64,000 bases of DNA, taken from positions 3,224,001 through 3,288,000 of the forward strand of contig NGZR01000004.1 of NCBI GenBank assembly GCA_002197995.1, in the 5' to 3' direction. The DNA comes from Gaeumannomyces sp. JS-464 (taxonomy: Eukaryota; Ascomycota; Sordariomycetes; Magnaporthales; Magnaporthaceae). The notes beneath the pieces are model-generated. The model did no database searches and was not told where the DNA came from. It saw nothing but the letters and a program-made list of their open reading frames with translations. Of the stretch, positions 1-10,821 are shown in pieces. The translations under genes were made by a program, and so were the position numbers. Every line of letters begins with the position of its first letter. Position 1 is the stretch's first letter.

Positions 1-1250
1 CGATGCTTTTTTCCCGCAAAAGCCACGATAATGCTTTCGTAATTATGGATGCGTTTTTTAAAAGGTCCTAAACCGTTTTATGCAAAAAAACGGCCACGGT
101 TAAAAACGCAGTTATAATGTTTTACGAGGGACTATAGCGGATTTAGGGACTTTTAACCACCGTGGGATTAAACCGAGGCCCCCAATTCGTATCGGCTTTT
201 ACCGATAAGCTGGCGGCCGTTTTAGGCATAAATTGGAAACTTTCCAGTTTAGGACATTTATAATCGGCCGGCTAAACGGAAATTATAAACGCCTATTTAA
301 ATTAGCGATTACGAATGTTCGTTAATCACTTTCAAAACGATTGGAACGAGGCGATCCCGGTTTTAAATTGGATGTAAGCTTCGCTCCCTTATAAGGCGCT
401 AAATGGCATATCTTTATACGAGGTAACAATTGGCTCCCTCCCACCATGCCATTTCGATTGGAAGCGTCGCACGAAGGAGTTCGGTGGCATAGCGGCCGCC
501 GCGAACGGATTACCCGCGTAAAGGCTTAAGCGCTTATAAATCGATTGCAAAAGTACGCCGAAAACGGCTAAAAACACTTTGCAAAAAAAGCCAGGACCGT
601 ATAACGCAATAAGCCAATAAGCACCGAAAAAAGCCGGATTTCGGTGTTAGCGACCGAGTGTTCATCTTTCGCAAAAACTAGCCCTACGGATCGCTTTGCC
701 GACAAATTAAACTTCCTTATAACAAAAGACATTTCCTAATTAAGGCTAAAAAGGGGCATTCTTATAAGCTCGAAATGTTAAAAGGTTGGAAAAGATCGAC
801 GGTATACCATGCAAACCGCTTGCGCAATATAGTAATAACCCGATAAAAAGGCAAAAGCACAAACTAAAACCGGCAGCCGATACGTAAACGAAAAGGGAAA
901 AAAGGAATGGGTGGTAAAACTATGTAAAATCGTTAACGGGTTTACTACGGCAAACTACAATACCAAATCGAATGGAAAGGATGGGACCCCGACCCGGCCT
1001 AATACCCGGCCGAAAACTTTAAGGAGCGCTTAAGGTCCTAAGGAAGTATTACGAGGCTTACCTTTAATAGCTAAGCCCCCCGGCGCGGCTAAAGCAGTGG
1101 GAAGCAGCATATAAGGCCGGGACGGAAAACCCGGCCCACAAAGACGATAACCGACCGGCGGAGGGCTAGGAAGCCCCAAAGTACGCCTTCCGGCAGCGCC
1201 GAAGCAAAAAACCATAATGCGGGAACTAATGTATTGCCGACGCTTTTGTT
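1..1250 (+). pseudogene. Gypsy pol 3' end: integrase and chromodomain (left part outside window)
   Basis: Decayed C-terminal half of a Ty3/Gypsy polyprotein. Around 160-520 one frame reads RGPQFVSAFTDKLAAVLG, then VNHFQNDW and HFDWKRRTKEFGG, which is the integrase core and its downstream region. In-frame TAA/TAG stand where Gln or Trp would be expected. The D before RGPQF has become N. At about 905-1050 the frame gives YYGKLQYQIEWKGWDPDP, a chromodomain typical of fungal chromoviruses. Integrase inserts the cDNA and the chromodomain targets it to chromatin. The frame ends shortly before a purine tract and an LTR, so this is the end of a plus-strand element. It cannot encode a working protein. 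Confidence 0.85.
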
Positions 1251-1264
1251 AGGGGAGGGGGTAG
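1251..1264 (+). promoter_or_regulatory. Polypurine tract
   Basis: The purine-rich run aggggagggggtag lies directly before the TGTTATGG start of the LTR. This is the normal position for the plus-strand primer of an LTR retrotransposon. Confidence 0.7.
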
Positions 1265-1489
1265 TGTTATGGCGTGGCGGGCCCTCGCGGGCTTCCACCC
1301 CATTAAGGCCAGGGCACGGGGGTTACGTGGTGGCCATTGGCCCGTGCACTAATTGGCCGCACGGAAAACCCTGCCAATTAATCCCGGTGCTTCGCACCAC
1401 TTCTTTTTTCCTGTTCCTTAGCTTTAAATAGCTTTAAGTTTAGGGTATATTGCAGCCAGCCTTTTTCCCAACGGCAATCGTGATAAACG
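1265..1489 (+). repeat. 3' LTR of the chromodomain Gypsy
   Basis: Begins TGTTATGG directly after the polypurine tract. The right edge is approximate: it is placed at 'gtgataaac' (about 1489), where integrase coding of a different element resumes. The LTR is richer in G+C than its surroundings (for example 1265-1400), so it is less affected by RIP. No second copy is visible in the window, so the exact end and any target duplication are unknown. Confidence 0.6.
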
Positions 1490-1499
1490 TTTAAATATT

Positions 1500-2590
1500 A
1501 CTTATTATTATATTATAATAATAGTGGACCGGTTAACGAAAATGCGCTATTATATTTTAATAGTGGAAATTAACGCGGGCCGTTTAGCAAACGCCTTTTT
1601 TTTTCGCAAATATATCGCTTATACGGCATTTTAAATACCATCGTTTCGAACCGAAACCGGTAATTTATATTTGCATTTTAAAAAGAATTAAATAGGATAT
1701 TTCGCGTATTATTTAAGCATTTATTATCGTTTTACCCCGAATTTAACAAATAAACGGAAATTTTAAACGCGTATATAAAATAATACTTGCAAGCATTTTG
1801 CTTATATTACTAAAACGATTAAATCGATTAGCTCCCGTTAAAAAAGTTCGCTAATAATAACCACGTATCGAAAATTACTAAGGTTTTCCCTTTTTTCGCT
1901 AATTATACATGGAACCCACATATAAATACGAAACCGAAAAGCGAGCAACTAACCGGCGAAATATTAGCGTAAAACGAGAAATTTATAACGTTATAATAAT
2001 CGCAAACCAGGTTTAAAAAGTTTAAAATTACGTTAAAATGTTAGCCGAAATTAGCAAAAAAAGGTATAAAAAAACGGCGAATCGATATCGGGCTAACGCA
2101 AAAGCTTTTACGCAAAGCGATTTAATATACATTAATATAAAAAACATAGCCATTTCCCGGTTTACGGATAAGCTTATTAAAAAAATGGATTAAACCGTAC
2201 CCGGTTATAAAAGTTTACTTTTAAATTTTAACCGTTTATTTATTAACGCATTATAAATTGTTCGCCATTTTTTACGTTTCGTTAATTTAAAAAAAAACCC
2301 GGGTTTTTTTAAAACAAAAGGCGATAAACGTTAAGCATAATAAGCGAACCGCTAGCGTAACGCTAGCAATAACTAAAAAAACGCAAGCGAAAAGCCGGTG
2401 GAAAAGTGGCATTTCGACCGGATTTTAAACTTAAAAAAAACGTTTAACGTATTAAAATATAAAATAAAATAGGCGGCTTTTTATAAGCCAATTTGGCAGC
2501 CGTTACGGGATTTAAAAAAGGCGGATAATAAAATTTAAAATTTTTGTAAAAAATATTTTAATAAGTTAAAGCTACCGGATTAAAAGCGAA
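1500..2590 (+). pseudogene. Second Gypsy pol remnant: integrase, GPY/F region, chromodomain
   Basis: The frame starts inside the integrase core. IVSNRNR is followed by ILNAYIK and SPFFANY-like residues (about 1620-1930), the usual order in Gypsy integrases. A GPY/F-like module follows at about 2050-2230 (YRANAKAF, then DKLIKKMD). A chromodomain-like stretch VLKYKIKWAAFYKPIWQPL lies at about 2440-2510. Stops are TAA/TAG. The 5' part is missing because the upstream chromodomain element ends at about 1489, which is best explained by insertion of that element into this one. Domain order supports plus-strand coding. Confidence 0.75.
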
Positions 2591-4440
2591 ATTTAAACGA
2601 AATACCGGCACCGGATTAACGTATAACCGGCTTAATTTAACGCGCTAAAAAGGAATAACCCGCTTAATAACGTCCTAAAAAAAGGCTTAAACGTACATTT
2701 TAACCTTAATTAATAGTAAAAAGCTATATAATGAAAAAAAAAGCGAAACGAAAGCGTAAAATAATTGGGCCATTTAAAACGAGCTTATTTTAAGCTAAAA
2801 TTATGCATTAATAATAACTATTTATTTAATTTTTAAACGTACGCCGGTAACCTATTAGGAAAAACCGCGTAAAGTAAAAAAAATACCAGCGGAACGCTAA
2901 CGATAAAACGGGCTTGTAATTAATACAAAAAGGCGTAAAAACTTTAACGGCAAATACTAGTAATGTAAAAGCGGAAGCGCGTCGAAGGAAAGCGTAACGC
3001 TAGCCTCGAACGGCGTGCTTTTCGTTTTTTCGGCTTCCTTTAAAGCTTCGGTATGCTTTAACGCTTCCATACCGTAAAAGTGGTTAATATATTAGTGGTA
3101 AACGGTGATGAGCTCGTTTTTATAAACGGCTTTGCTAATAATTTAAAAGTTAAAGCTAAAATCGCTACCGCGAAAACGAAGTTTAAAAAAAATGCAATTA
3201 ATATATAACGCTAAAAAAAACGATAGGGAAAAACCGCACGTAAAGTGCCAAATTTAAAGCATTTTATTGCTTTAAATCCATTTTTTATCGCCGGGAAGTT
3301 AATTGCGCACGGAATTAAATTAGCGCTTAACGACGCGATAAAACGACCCTTTTAAAACCGTTGCTTTAAAAAAAAGCCAAATTAAATAAGTTAAACGGCG
3401 GAAAAAAAACGAAACATTTACGGTACGAAAACGCTAAAAGCCCGTTTCGTTATAATAATTCCGAATAGACGTTTTTAAACTAATAAAAACGGAAATAAAT
3501 TTGGACACCGTTTTACTAACGGCGAAGCGATACGCTTTTAGCATAATAAAAAGCTCGTTACATTCGCGTTTATCCGTTTCGTTCGGAAACTAATAGCTTT
3601 TATTTTGCAATTCGTCGCAGTTTATAATTTAAAAAAATTTAATAACGCCGATAAATTAAACGAAATCGTAGAAATTTCCCTTTAAAAAAGTGCAAACCTA
3701 TACGGCAAAACGTTAGCGAAACCGGATTAATTAAGCCAAAAGGGAAAAGTTAAGCGAAAGCTTAAAAAGGCGCTAGCGAAAATAACCTTTTTATACGTTT
3801 TGCGGCGCGAATAACATTAATCGCAATTAACGAAAATACCGGTGCGATTACGGCCACCCGTTTAAAAATAAAAAAAACGCTATGCTTTCGTTAAAATCGA
3901 AATAAGCATTCCGGTGTTTATCGTTAAAAGCACGATAATAATTGCCCGTATAAATACGTAAATAAAACATATATAACGAAACGCGAAAAGGTTAAACTTA
4001 AATATTTCGGGTTTGCTTTAAATAAGCGCTATAAAAACGATAAAAAAAAGGAAAAAGTTTGGAAATTAAAAAAAGAAAACGCAAAAGGATAGCGAAGTTA
4101 TAACGGCGAAACGAAGGCACGTTAGCGCGGAAAAGGAAAGGATAAGTAATAACGATGCCCAACCGTGGTAGTAAAAGAAAAAAAAGAAAAAGGTTAAAAT
4201 TTGGCAAAAAACGAAAAGCAAAAGGTAAAAGGAGGAAAAACACCTAAAAGCAGGGCGAGGGGGCGGCGCTTTCCCGATTAGGAAAGCACGCTTTATTACC
4301 AGCGATAACGCGCCGCGCTACGACTAAAAAAGCGACGCCGCGCTGGGGAAACGACGCTATATGGCAAAATTTAAGCAATACCTCGCTAAAAAGCCCGACT
4401 AAGCTAATACCGAAAAGATAATAACGCTATAGCATTAATT
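2591..4440 (+). pseudogene. Long unidentified coding-like region between chromodomain and 3' LTR
   Basis: About 1.85 kb lies between the chromodomain and the polypurine tract, where most Gypsy elements have little. Plus-strand frames are interrupted mainly by TAA/TAG, as expected of RIP-damaged coding sequence. Readable parts include NNADKLNEIVEISL (about 3640-3690), a Cys/His-containing stretch near 3880-3960 (HDNNCPYKYVNKTYITKREK), and a Lys/Arg-rich C-terminal part at about 4000-4260. No family was recognised. It could be an extra ORF carried by the element or a nested fragment. Frame shifts between segments are likely. Confidence 0.4.
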
Positions 4441-4467
4441 GGCAGTTAAAAGACCAATTGCGGTTTA

Positions 4468-4479
4468 AAAGGGGGGTAT
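4468..4479 (+). promoter_or_regulatory. Polypurine tract
   Basis: The run aaaaggggggta immediately precedes the TGTTACGG start of the short LTR-like repeat. This marks the 3' end of the plus-strand element. Confidence 0.6.
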
Positions 4480-4608
4480 TGTTACGGGGTTAAGCTTAGC
4501 ACACCTATATTTAGCTATGGATCCGCGGCCTTTTACGGGGCTAGCGGACTTTCCCTCCTCGTGCAATAACAAGTTTTTAACCTAGTACCTAGTTGTAGCG
4601 CCGTAACA
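4480..4608 (+). repeat. Short (129 bp) putative 3' LTR
   Basis: Starts TGTTACGGGG and ends GCCGTAACA, giving TG...CA termini with a longer inverted match (TGTTACGG / CCGTAACA). A polypurine tract precedes it. It is much shorter than the 385-522 bp LTRs of the main family. No partner copy is in the window, so the LTR call rests on termini and context only. Confidence 0.6.
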
Positions 4609-4705
4609 TTTTAAATATTATTAATATAAATAAATAAAACGTGGTTTTAAAGATGTTTTGGTTTAAAAAAAGCAACCCGCGGATAAATTAAGTAATAGGT
4701 TATAT

Positions 4706-4767
4706 TTAATAAAAAAAAGCATTTAATAGCCGAAATGGTTTAATAGTAAGGTTAGCATTTAACTTAA

Positions 4768-4850
<83 letters not shown>

Positions 4851-5130
4851 ATATTGTAATTATTTAATATTATTTCGTTCTCGTTTACAACCTTTTTTAA
4901 TTCGGATAAATTTTTTAATATTTTAACTTTATAATAATAGTATTTTACAAGCCGTTTTTCCGTATAATTTATTACGACTTGGAGTAATAATATTAGTAGC
5001 AATGAAAAATAAACTTTTTATTGCAGCAAAAGTAGCCGGAATAACCGAATACAACCGTGCTAATATATTTAATATTGGGAATCAATTTTAATTATTTTTC
5101 CAACATAATAAAAAATCTTTTTTTTCGTCG
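4706..5130 (-). pseudogene. hAT transposase C-terminal fragment
   Basis: The minus strand at about 4960-5080 reads YSVIPATFAAIKSLF, matching the hAT C-terminal dimerisation motif (IPATSA.VE.LFS type). The same motif occurs in the larger hAT remnant at 57430-57520. Upstream transposase sequence is absent because gag of a Gypsy element begins at about 5131. A microsatellite interrupts the downstream part, where a minus-strand frame continues as a Tyr/Leu/Phe/Ile repeat. Non-functional. Confidence 0.65.
4766..4853. repeat. (AAAT)n microsatellite
   Basis: About 21 near-perfect tetranucleotide units of ATAA/AAAT. It lies just downstream, in hAT sense, of the transposase motif. Confidence 0.97.
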
Positions 5131-5775
5131 TATAAATCGTCGCTTTAATTAAATTTAATGCTAATCCGTTGGAAATTTGCAGCGTATTTAACCGCGGCTT
5201 TTTATTGCTTAAAAGCTAACAAGTTTTTTTCGGCGATTCGAATTTCGTTAACTATTTCGAACATTTTTTTAACCTTTTTTTTCGAAGGTTTCGAAATTAG
5301 CGAAAATGATTTTGGTAATTTCCTAGCTATCCTCGTACTTTTTAAAGTAATCGCTTTAGGTCGGTTAAAACCATTTTTTTTTATTTTACCGTCCAGTTTA
5401 ATAACAGCGTAAACAACCTTTTATTTTTCGCTTACAAACTGCTATTCGCAAAATTTAAAATAGCTTTTGCATTCGGTAAAAAACGTTTTAAATTTGCCGT
5501 TTTCCTTTTCGTAAAAGTTCGAAGACGGGAATTTATACGCTCGGATTGCGATAAATGTTTCGAAGGACACCAATTTCGCAGTAAATTGCTTTACCTCGGT
5601 TTAGCTTTTAGCGATTTCGTCCGCTATAAGCTTAAAAAGATTAGTCGTATTAGCGGTTTCGTTAAGGTTATATTTAACACCGTTAAAGGTAAAAACCGTG
5701 GTTTTTCCTTTTTAAGCTTTTTGCTATTACTCGCTATAACTGCATTATCCTTTCCTTTAACGAAATACTAAATAG
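5131..5775 (-). pseudogene. gag fragment, main Gypsy family (minus strand)
   Basis: The minus strand aligns by eye with the gag N-terminal regions at 28800-29400 and 32150-32750, including the stretch resembling KLKTFFTECKSYF. It is read from the LTR at 5788-6309 towards lower coordinates, so that LTR is its 5' LTR. The element is cut off at about 5131, where hAT sequence starts. Plus-strand open stretches here (for example 5158-5412 and 5586-5771) are antisense shadows. Confidence 0.7.
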
Positions 5776-5787
5776 AATTAGTTAAAA

Positions 5788-6309
5788 TGTTATAATTAAA
5801 GGTTTGCTTTAAAATAAAGCACTTCGGGGGTGGATAAGATAATATCGCTAATTTGGTTAACAAGGGAAACACGTAACTTTAAAAGGACAATCTAATTGCT
5901 TGTTTTAGAAAATGCCTGGGAGCTAACTTAAATTAACTAATGCCAAAGCCTTAGTTAAAACTACTTAAAACAGTAGGAAATCCATCCTTTATATACACGT
6001 TCTTTTCCTTAGTGGCTTTTGGATTTGTGGTTTTGCTTATAAATTTAAAAATCCCTTTAGATTTGTGGCTTTATCCACAAATCCAAAGATTTAAAAATCC
6101 CTTTGGATTTGTAGCTTTATCCACAAATCCAAAGATTTAAAAATCCCTTTGGATTTGTAGCTTTATCCACAAATCCAAAGATTTAAAAACCCAAAAACCC
6201 GGCTTAGGTAAGCTTGTTACGTAACTCCGTATGTCCGGGTGCGGGGCAAAGGCGCCACCCGGGGTCCTTCCCGTTTCGTTGTCCTGGGGCCTGCACACTG
6301 GTCGTAACA
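5788..6309 (-). repeat. 5' LTR, main Gypsy family (minus orientation)
   Basis: In plus coordinates it begins TGTTATAATTAAAGG and ends CTGGTCGTAACA. In element sense it is the reverse. It carries tandem copies of a palindromic motif, GGATTTGT...ACAAATCC (about 6015-6185), and the conserved core 'aggaaatccatcctttatat' with a TATATAAAGG promoter on the minus strand (about 5985-5996). Confidence 0.85.
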
Positions 6310-7565
6310 TAAGCCAAAATGCAAAGTATATATAGAAAAAAAAAGCCCGGGTTTAAACCAATGGATTAAGACGGTCCGGAATGCCCGAAAGCACGGGAAA
6401 AACCCTCGAAAAAAAATTAAAAAATCCACCCGAAATAAAGCACGGAATAAATTATAACAGCAATTAAAAACCTTATTCGCGACGAATAACGATTAATACC
6501 GGCATATGGTGGTAAAACTATAGCACCGAAAAAGGAAGCTATAAGTATAATCGATAATAGGGCTTAAAACAATTATTTTTCGCCGAAGGCAGCGAAAAGG
6601 TACGAATTTTAAACACGAAAAAAGCGATAACCGTATAGCTTAAATATTGTAAAAAGGAAACCAATCACGTATAATGACGGAAAAATCGATATAAAAGCCG
6701 ATTATTTTAAATTCCGACTTTAACAAAAAAAACTTTCGGGTTATTTTAAACATTATAAATATAAAAAAGGAAAATATTATCCTAAGCATTTTTTAGTTTA
6801 AAAAGCATAATTTACGAATAAATTGGGCCATTTGTTAAATTTAATGGGAAAAGCTACTAGCAATTAAAAAAGTCCGGCAATTACGAACTTTAAGCAATAA
6901 ATATGCTATGCTATAAAAAGCAGTTATAACGGTGGCAAAATAAAGCAGTTAGCCCTAATAATCGATATCGATAAATTCGCAACTATTTAATAGCGATATT
7001 AACCCGAATAAACGAGTAAAGCCGTTGCTCGAATAAAAAACGTTCCTAAGGAATATTTTAAATACAGGCGGTTATTTAAAAAAAAATGTAACAACCGTAC
7101 TTTTTAAATACGAACCGTTCGATTTTAAAATTAAGCTTAAATTAAAAGCATAACTTAAATATTAAAAGGTGTACCAATTTAACCCCCGATAATAAAAAAT
7201 GCTAAAAGAATAATTAAAGGAACATTTACGAAAAGGGCTTATTAAACCTTTAAACTTTCCAATAGGATATAGGATTTTATAAAGGATAAAAAAAACGGGA
7301 CGGAACCAATATGCATTAACTACCGCCCGCTAAACGAGGTTATTATAAAGGATTGGTATTTTTTACTTTTTATCGATAAATTAAAGGATATGCTTAGGAA
7401 AGCACGGTATTTTACGGCTTTAAACCAACGTAAAACTTATAACTTACTACGGATTAAAGAAGGTTAAAAATAGTTAACGGCTTTTAAAATAAAATTAGGA
7501 TATTACGAGTTTTTAGTAATAACCTTCGGTTTTACTAACGCACCGGCCACGTTTTAAAAGATCTG
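6310..7565 (+). pseudogene. Gypsy pol fragment ending in reverse transcriptase
   Basis: Plus-strand frame with RIP stops. NVPKEYFKYRRLF occurs at about 7030-7080. From 7290 to 7560 the reverse transcriptase fingers/palm order is clear: DYRPLNEV, LLRIKEG, TAFKIKLGYYEF, TFGFTNAPATF. The sequence stops just after the NAPATF motif, before the catalytic YLDD, and is joined to gag sequence at about 7566-7640. The region 6310-7000 is plausibly protease and its flank, but no catalytic motif was seen. Confidence 0.75.
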
Positions 7566-8723
7566 CTATTAAACTGGATAGCAAAATAAAAAAATAGTTT
7601 TAATTAATTTAAAACAATTATTTTAAAAAGTATAAAAAAAAAAAAAAGCATTAAAATTATTTTCGCTAATTTCGAAACTTTTAGCGAAAAAATTAAAAAA
7701 AGTGTTCGAAATAATCGACGAAACCCAAATCGCCGAAAAAAACCTGTTAGCTTTTAAATAACGGGGAATAGCGGTTAAATATACCGCAAACTTTTAACAA
7801 ATTAGCATTAAACTTAATTAAAGCAACGCTACGTTAATATTGCATTTTTATAACGGATTGCGCGAAAACGTAAAAACAAACTCGTAAAACAAAATCGCTT
7901 GGAGTTTTTTACGAATTATATCCGAAATGCAATCCGTATTAGCGATAAATTATATAAACGATAGTAAAAAAAAAAGGATATGGTTTTTAAAAATGTGGTA
8001 TAAAATAATAAAGTTAATTAAAAAAAAGGTTAAATAATAGCTAATTACGGTTTATAAAACCCATTTAAACTTTATAAATTTTAACGTAAAAGCTACGTAT
8101 TAGTAACAAAAGTAATAAAAAAACTAAAAGTAAAACCCGAAAAACGGGAAATGCTTTAAATATGGTTAAACCGGCTATATTAAAGCAACCTACTTTTAAC
8201 AAAACGATAACCGCTAAATAGCTAACTTTTAACAAACATAAAAAATCCCGGTGCAAAACGAGTTGTGCTTTAGGTTAGCGTTTAATTAGATATGCTATTA
8301 CGATAAACTATGCATTATATATTAATTCGATAAGGAAATTACCAAATGGTATTTTCGAAAACCATAAAACGTTAGTATGTTTAAAATTATAAGGTTTAAA
8401 TACGATGGCGAAAGGGAATAATGCGTTATTTCCGGCTTAACGGGTTTAAAGGAAAAAAATAACGCCGCTTTTCGTTAGGCTTAAAAAAAAGCGATTTTAG
8501 CAAGTAGTTCGGAAAAAAGGGAAATCCGAAAAAAGGAACCTTTAAGTTAAAACCACCTTTTTTAAAAGCTTAAAAATTGAAACACCGACGAAAAAATAAA
8601 ACAAAACGAGCAAAACATTACTATTGCCCAATTTTGGAAATACGCGGAAATAGCGCGAAATAATGCTATTAGCGAATTTTTCGCATTATTACTTTATGGT
8701 GCTTAAACCAGCTGGAAATATTA
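7566..8723 (+). pseudogene. gag fragment with zinc knuckle, fused downstream of RT
   Basis: Gag-like sequence (cognate of 48700-49260) runs to a zinc-knuckle relic at about 8149-8200 (KCFKYG, then GYIKATY). A further stretch (8260-8650) matches the region after the knuckle in minus-strand copies near 28060-28250. Gag lying downstream of RT is the reverse of Gypsy order, so two element pieces are joined here. The next LTR interrupts it at 8724. Confidence 0.6.
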
Positions 8724-9193
8724 TGTTACAACCAGCATGCAAGCCCCTAGGACACAGGGTGGGAAGGGCTTTAAGTGGTGCCCTTACCCCGCACCACCAG
8801 GACACACGGAAGCACGTAACGGGCTTACTTAAAACGGGTTTTTGGATTTTTAAATCTCTAAATAAAGCCACAAATCCAAAAAAAGGATCTTTGGATTTTT
8901 AAACAAAGCTATAAATCCAAAAGGAGGATTTTTGGATTTTAAGACAAAGCGACAAATCCAAAAACTGGTAAACGGCACGGGAGTTTTGTATATATAAAGA
9001 ATGGATTTCCTACTGTTTTAAATAGTTGTAACTAAAGTTTCGGCATGAATTAACCTAAGTTAGCTCCAAAGCACCCCTTTAAGCAAGCAATTAAACTACT
9101 GTTACCAAATTTACCAAACCCTTTAATAAGCGTACTATTTCAAACACCTCCCTTAAACGGCCTTACCTTAAAAGCAAAAGTCCGTTTGTAACA
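8724..9193 (+). repeat. 5' LTR, main Gypsy family (plus orientation)
   Basis: Starts TGTTACAACCAGCATGCAAG and ends GTTTGTAACA. It contains three AAATCC/GGATTT palindromic units (about 8835-8960) and a TATATATAAAGAATGG promoter core at about 8989. The left half retains CA/TG dinucleotides and is less RIP-damaged. It is followed directly by an element interior with gag on the same strand. Confidence 0.85.
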
Positions 9194-9207
9194 TTTTAAT
9201 TAATCCT
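9194..9207 (+). promoter_or_regulatory. Putative primer-binding site (possible self-priming type)
   Basis: The sequence directly after the LTR, ttttaattaatcct, recurs after the other 5' LTRs (reverse complement at 5775-5787, 29412-29425, 32759-32772). It does not start with the TGG usual for tRNA-primed elements. Its reverse complement shares ATTAGTTAA with the transcribed part of the LTR, which suggests self-priming. Inference only. Confidence 0.35.
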
Positions 9208-9397
9208 ATTTAGCACTTACTGGAAGTACGAATAGTACGATAATAGCGACTTTAAAAACTAGCAAAATAGCATTTGCCCCCATTTTCGAATATAACGGCG
9301 TAACGTACATTGCCGCTAATGCTTTCGACCTTTTTAAAGTTATATAACAAGGGAATTATAGGAAAGTAAAACTAAATTAGCCGCGGTAAAGGTTAAA

Positions 9398-10200
9398 ATG
9401 GCGGAAGTTAAAAGGCAAGCCAAATTTACGGTATTTACGTACAAGTTTTTTACGGCCGATAAATATAATAGAAAGGAAGGTAAGCTCCGAACCTTTTTTA
9501 CCGAATGCAAAAGCTACTTTTTGTTTTAAAAAGCCCATTTTGAAAGGGAAAAATAAAAGGTCGCTTACGCGGTAACCCGTTTTAACGTCAAAATTAAAAA
9601 CTAGTTCGAACCCATTTAAGCGGATTATTTAAAAAGCTTTAATAAATTAAACGAAATTACGAAAATCGTATTCGCCAATTTCGATAAATTCGGAAAAAAA
9701 TCGCTAAAATGTGCGAACAAATCGATTAAAAACGAGTGGTCGAAAAGGAGCTATTTTAATTTCGATAAAAAAAAGCGGCGTTAACATATATATCGAAGTT
9801 TAAACGATTTGTTAATAAATTTAACTGGACCCACTAACCCAAAATTACCCATTTTTACACCGGTTTACGCGATAACGTAAAAAACGAAATGGTTAAAATT
9901 AAATAACCGGACATTTTCGCTAAATACGTTACGGCAACCGTTAAAATTAGCGATAAGCTATACGAACGAAAACTGGAAAAAAGGGATAATAATTTAAAAA
10001 TGTGGTACAAAATAAAGCCAATTAAAAAAAAGCCAAATAATAACCATTTACGGTATTAAGAATTTATTTTAAACTTATAAACCTAAATGCAAAAACCACG
10101 CATTAAAAAAAAGTTAAGTTTTAAAATTTTAAAAACGGGAAATGCTTTAAATACGGCTAAACGAGTTACATTAAAAAAAAAACTGCTTTTAACGTAGCGA
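9398..10200 (+). pseudogene. gag of a truncated main-family Gypsy
   Basis: ATG at 9398 opens MAEVKRQAKFTVFTYKFF, which runs into the retrotransposon gag domain (KLRTFFTECKSYFLF, about 9480-9530, then AYAVTRFNVKIKN). A CCHC zinc-knuckle relic lies at about 10140-10195 (KCFKYG, then SYIKKK). Stops are TAA/TAG. The start is supported by the short 5' leader after the LTR and an A-rich context (aaaATGg). The element ends abruptly at 10234 where another LTR begins. Gag would form the capsid of the cytoplasmic particle. Confidence 0.75.
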
Positions 10201-10234
10201 GCGACAAGCAGCAATCGCTTAACGAGGGGATAAT

Positions 10235-10706
10235 TAGTACAATTAGGGGTTTGCTCCTAGGGTAGGACACTTTAGGGGTGGATAGGACAGTATCGTTACG
10301 TTTGGTTGCAAGGGAAACACGCGATTTAAAAGGACAGTTTAATTGCTTGCCCTAAAAAATGCTTAAAAGCTAACTTAAATTAACTAATACCGAAGCCTTA
10401 GTTAAAACTATTTAAAATAATAGGAAATTTATCCTTTTTATAATTATCCGTCCGCTTTTAACGGTTAAATATGTTAGCTATATTTATAACTTGTATATCC
10501 TTGGAAGTGGTGCTAAATATGTTAGTTGTATTTATAGCTTATATATTTTCGGAAGTAATGCTAAATGTGTTAGCTATATTTATAATTTACATATTTTCCC
10601 CTATTAAGCACGTAACCGGCCCCGGGGTAAAGCTATTCTAACCCCTTTTTTAGGTTTAAATGCCCCGCACCTTTTGCGAATTTGCTTTTGCATGCTGGTC
10701 GTAATA
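10235..10706 (-). repeat. 3' LTR, main Gypsy family (minus orientation)
   Basis: Plus-strand ends are approximately TAGTACAATTAGG and CTGGTCGTAATA (CA terminus changed by C-to-T). The U3 part contains three units with core TTAGCTATATTTATAACTT (10465-10600) instead of the AAATCC units seen in other LTRs. The polypurine side of an element follows to the right, so this is a 3' LTR. Confidence 0.8.
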
Positions 10707-10821
10707 TTAGGTTTCCCCTTTTAAGCTAAATTTTTTTAGCCACATTTTTTATCCCTTCCTTTTGTTAATAGTAAATATTTTCCTTTTTTACCATCCTTCC
10801 ATTCCCTTTCCCTTTAATAAA

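Noticed and set aside
1030..1431. Several overlapping frames on both strands over the LTR
   Set aside because: G+C-rich LTR sequence with low stop density by composition. The region is explained by chromodomain tail and LTR.
4766..4853. CRISPR or other spaced repeat array
   Set aside because: Simple uninterrupted tetranucleotide repeat with no spacers.
5586..5771. Plus-strand frame near the LTR, repeated at 32574-32756
   Set aside because: Antisense shadow of the gag N-terminal region.
6015..6190. Spaced repeats in the LTR considered as a separate tandem-repeat locus or array system
   Set aside because: They recur at the same place in every sister LTR and are therefore U3 repeats.
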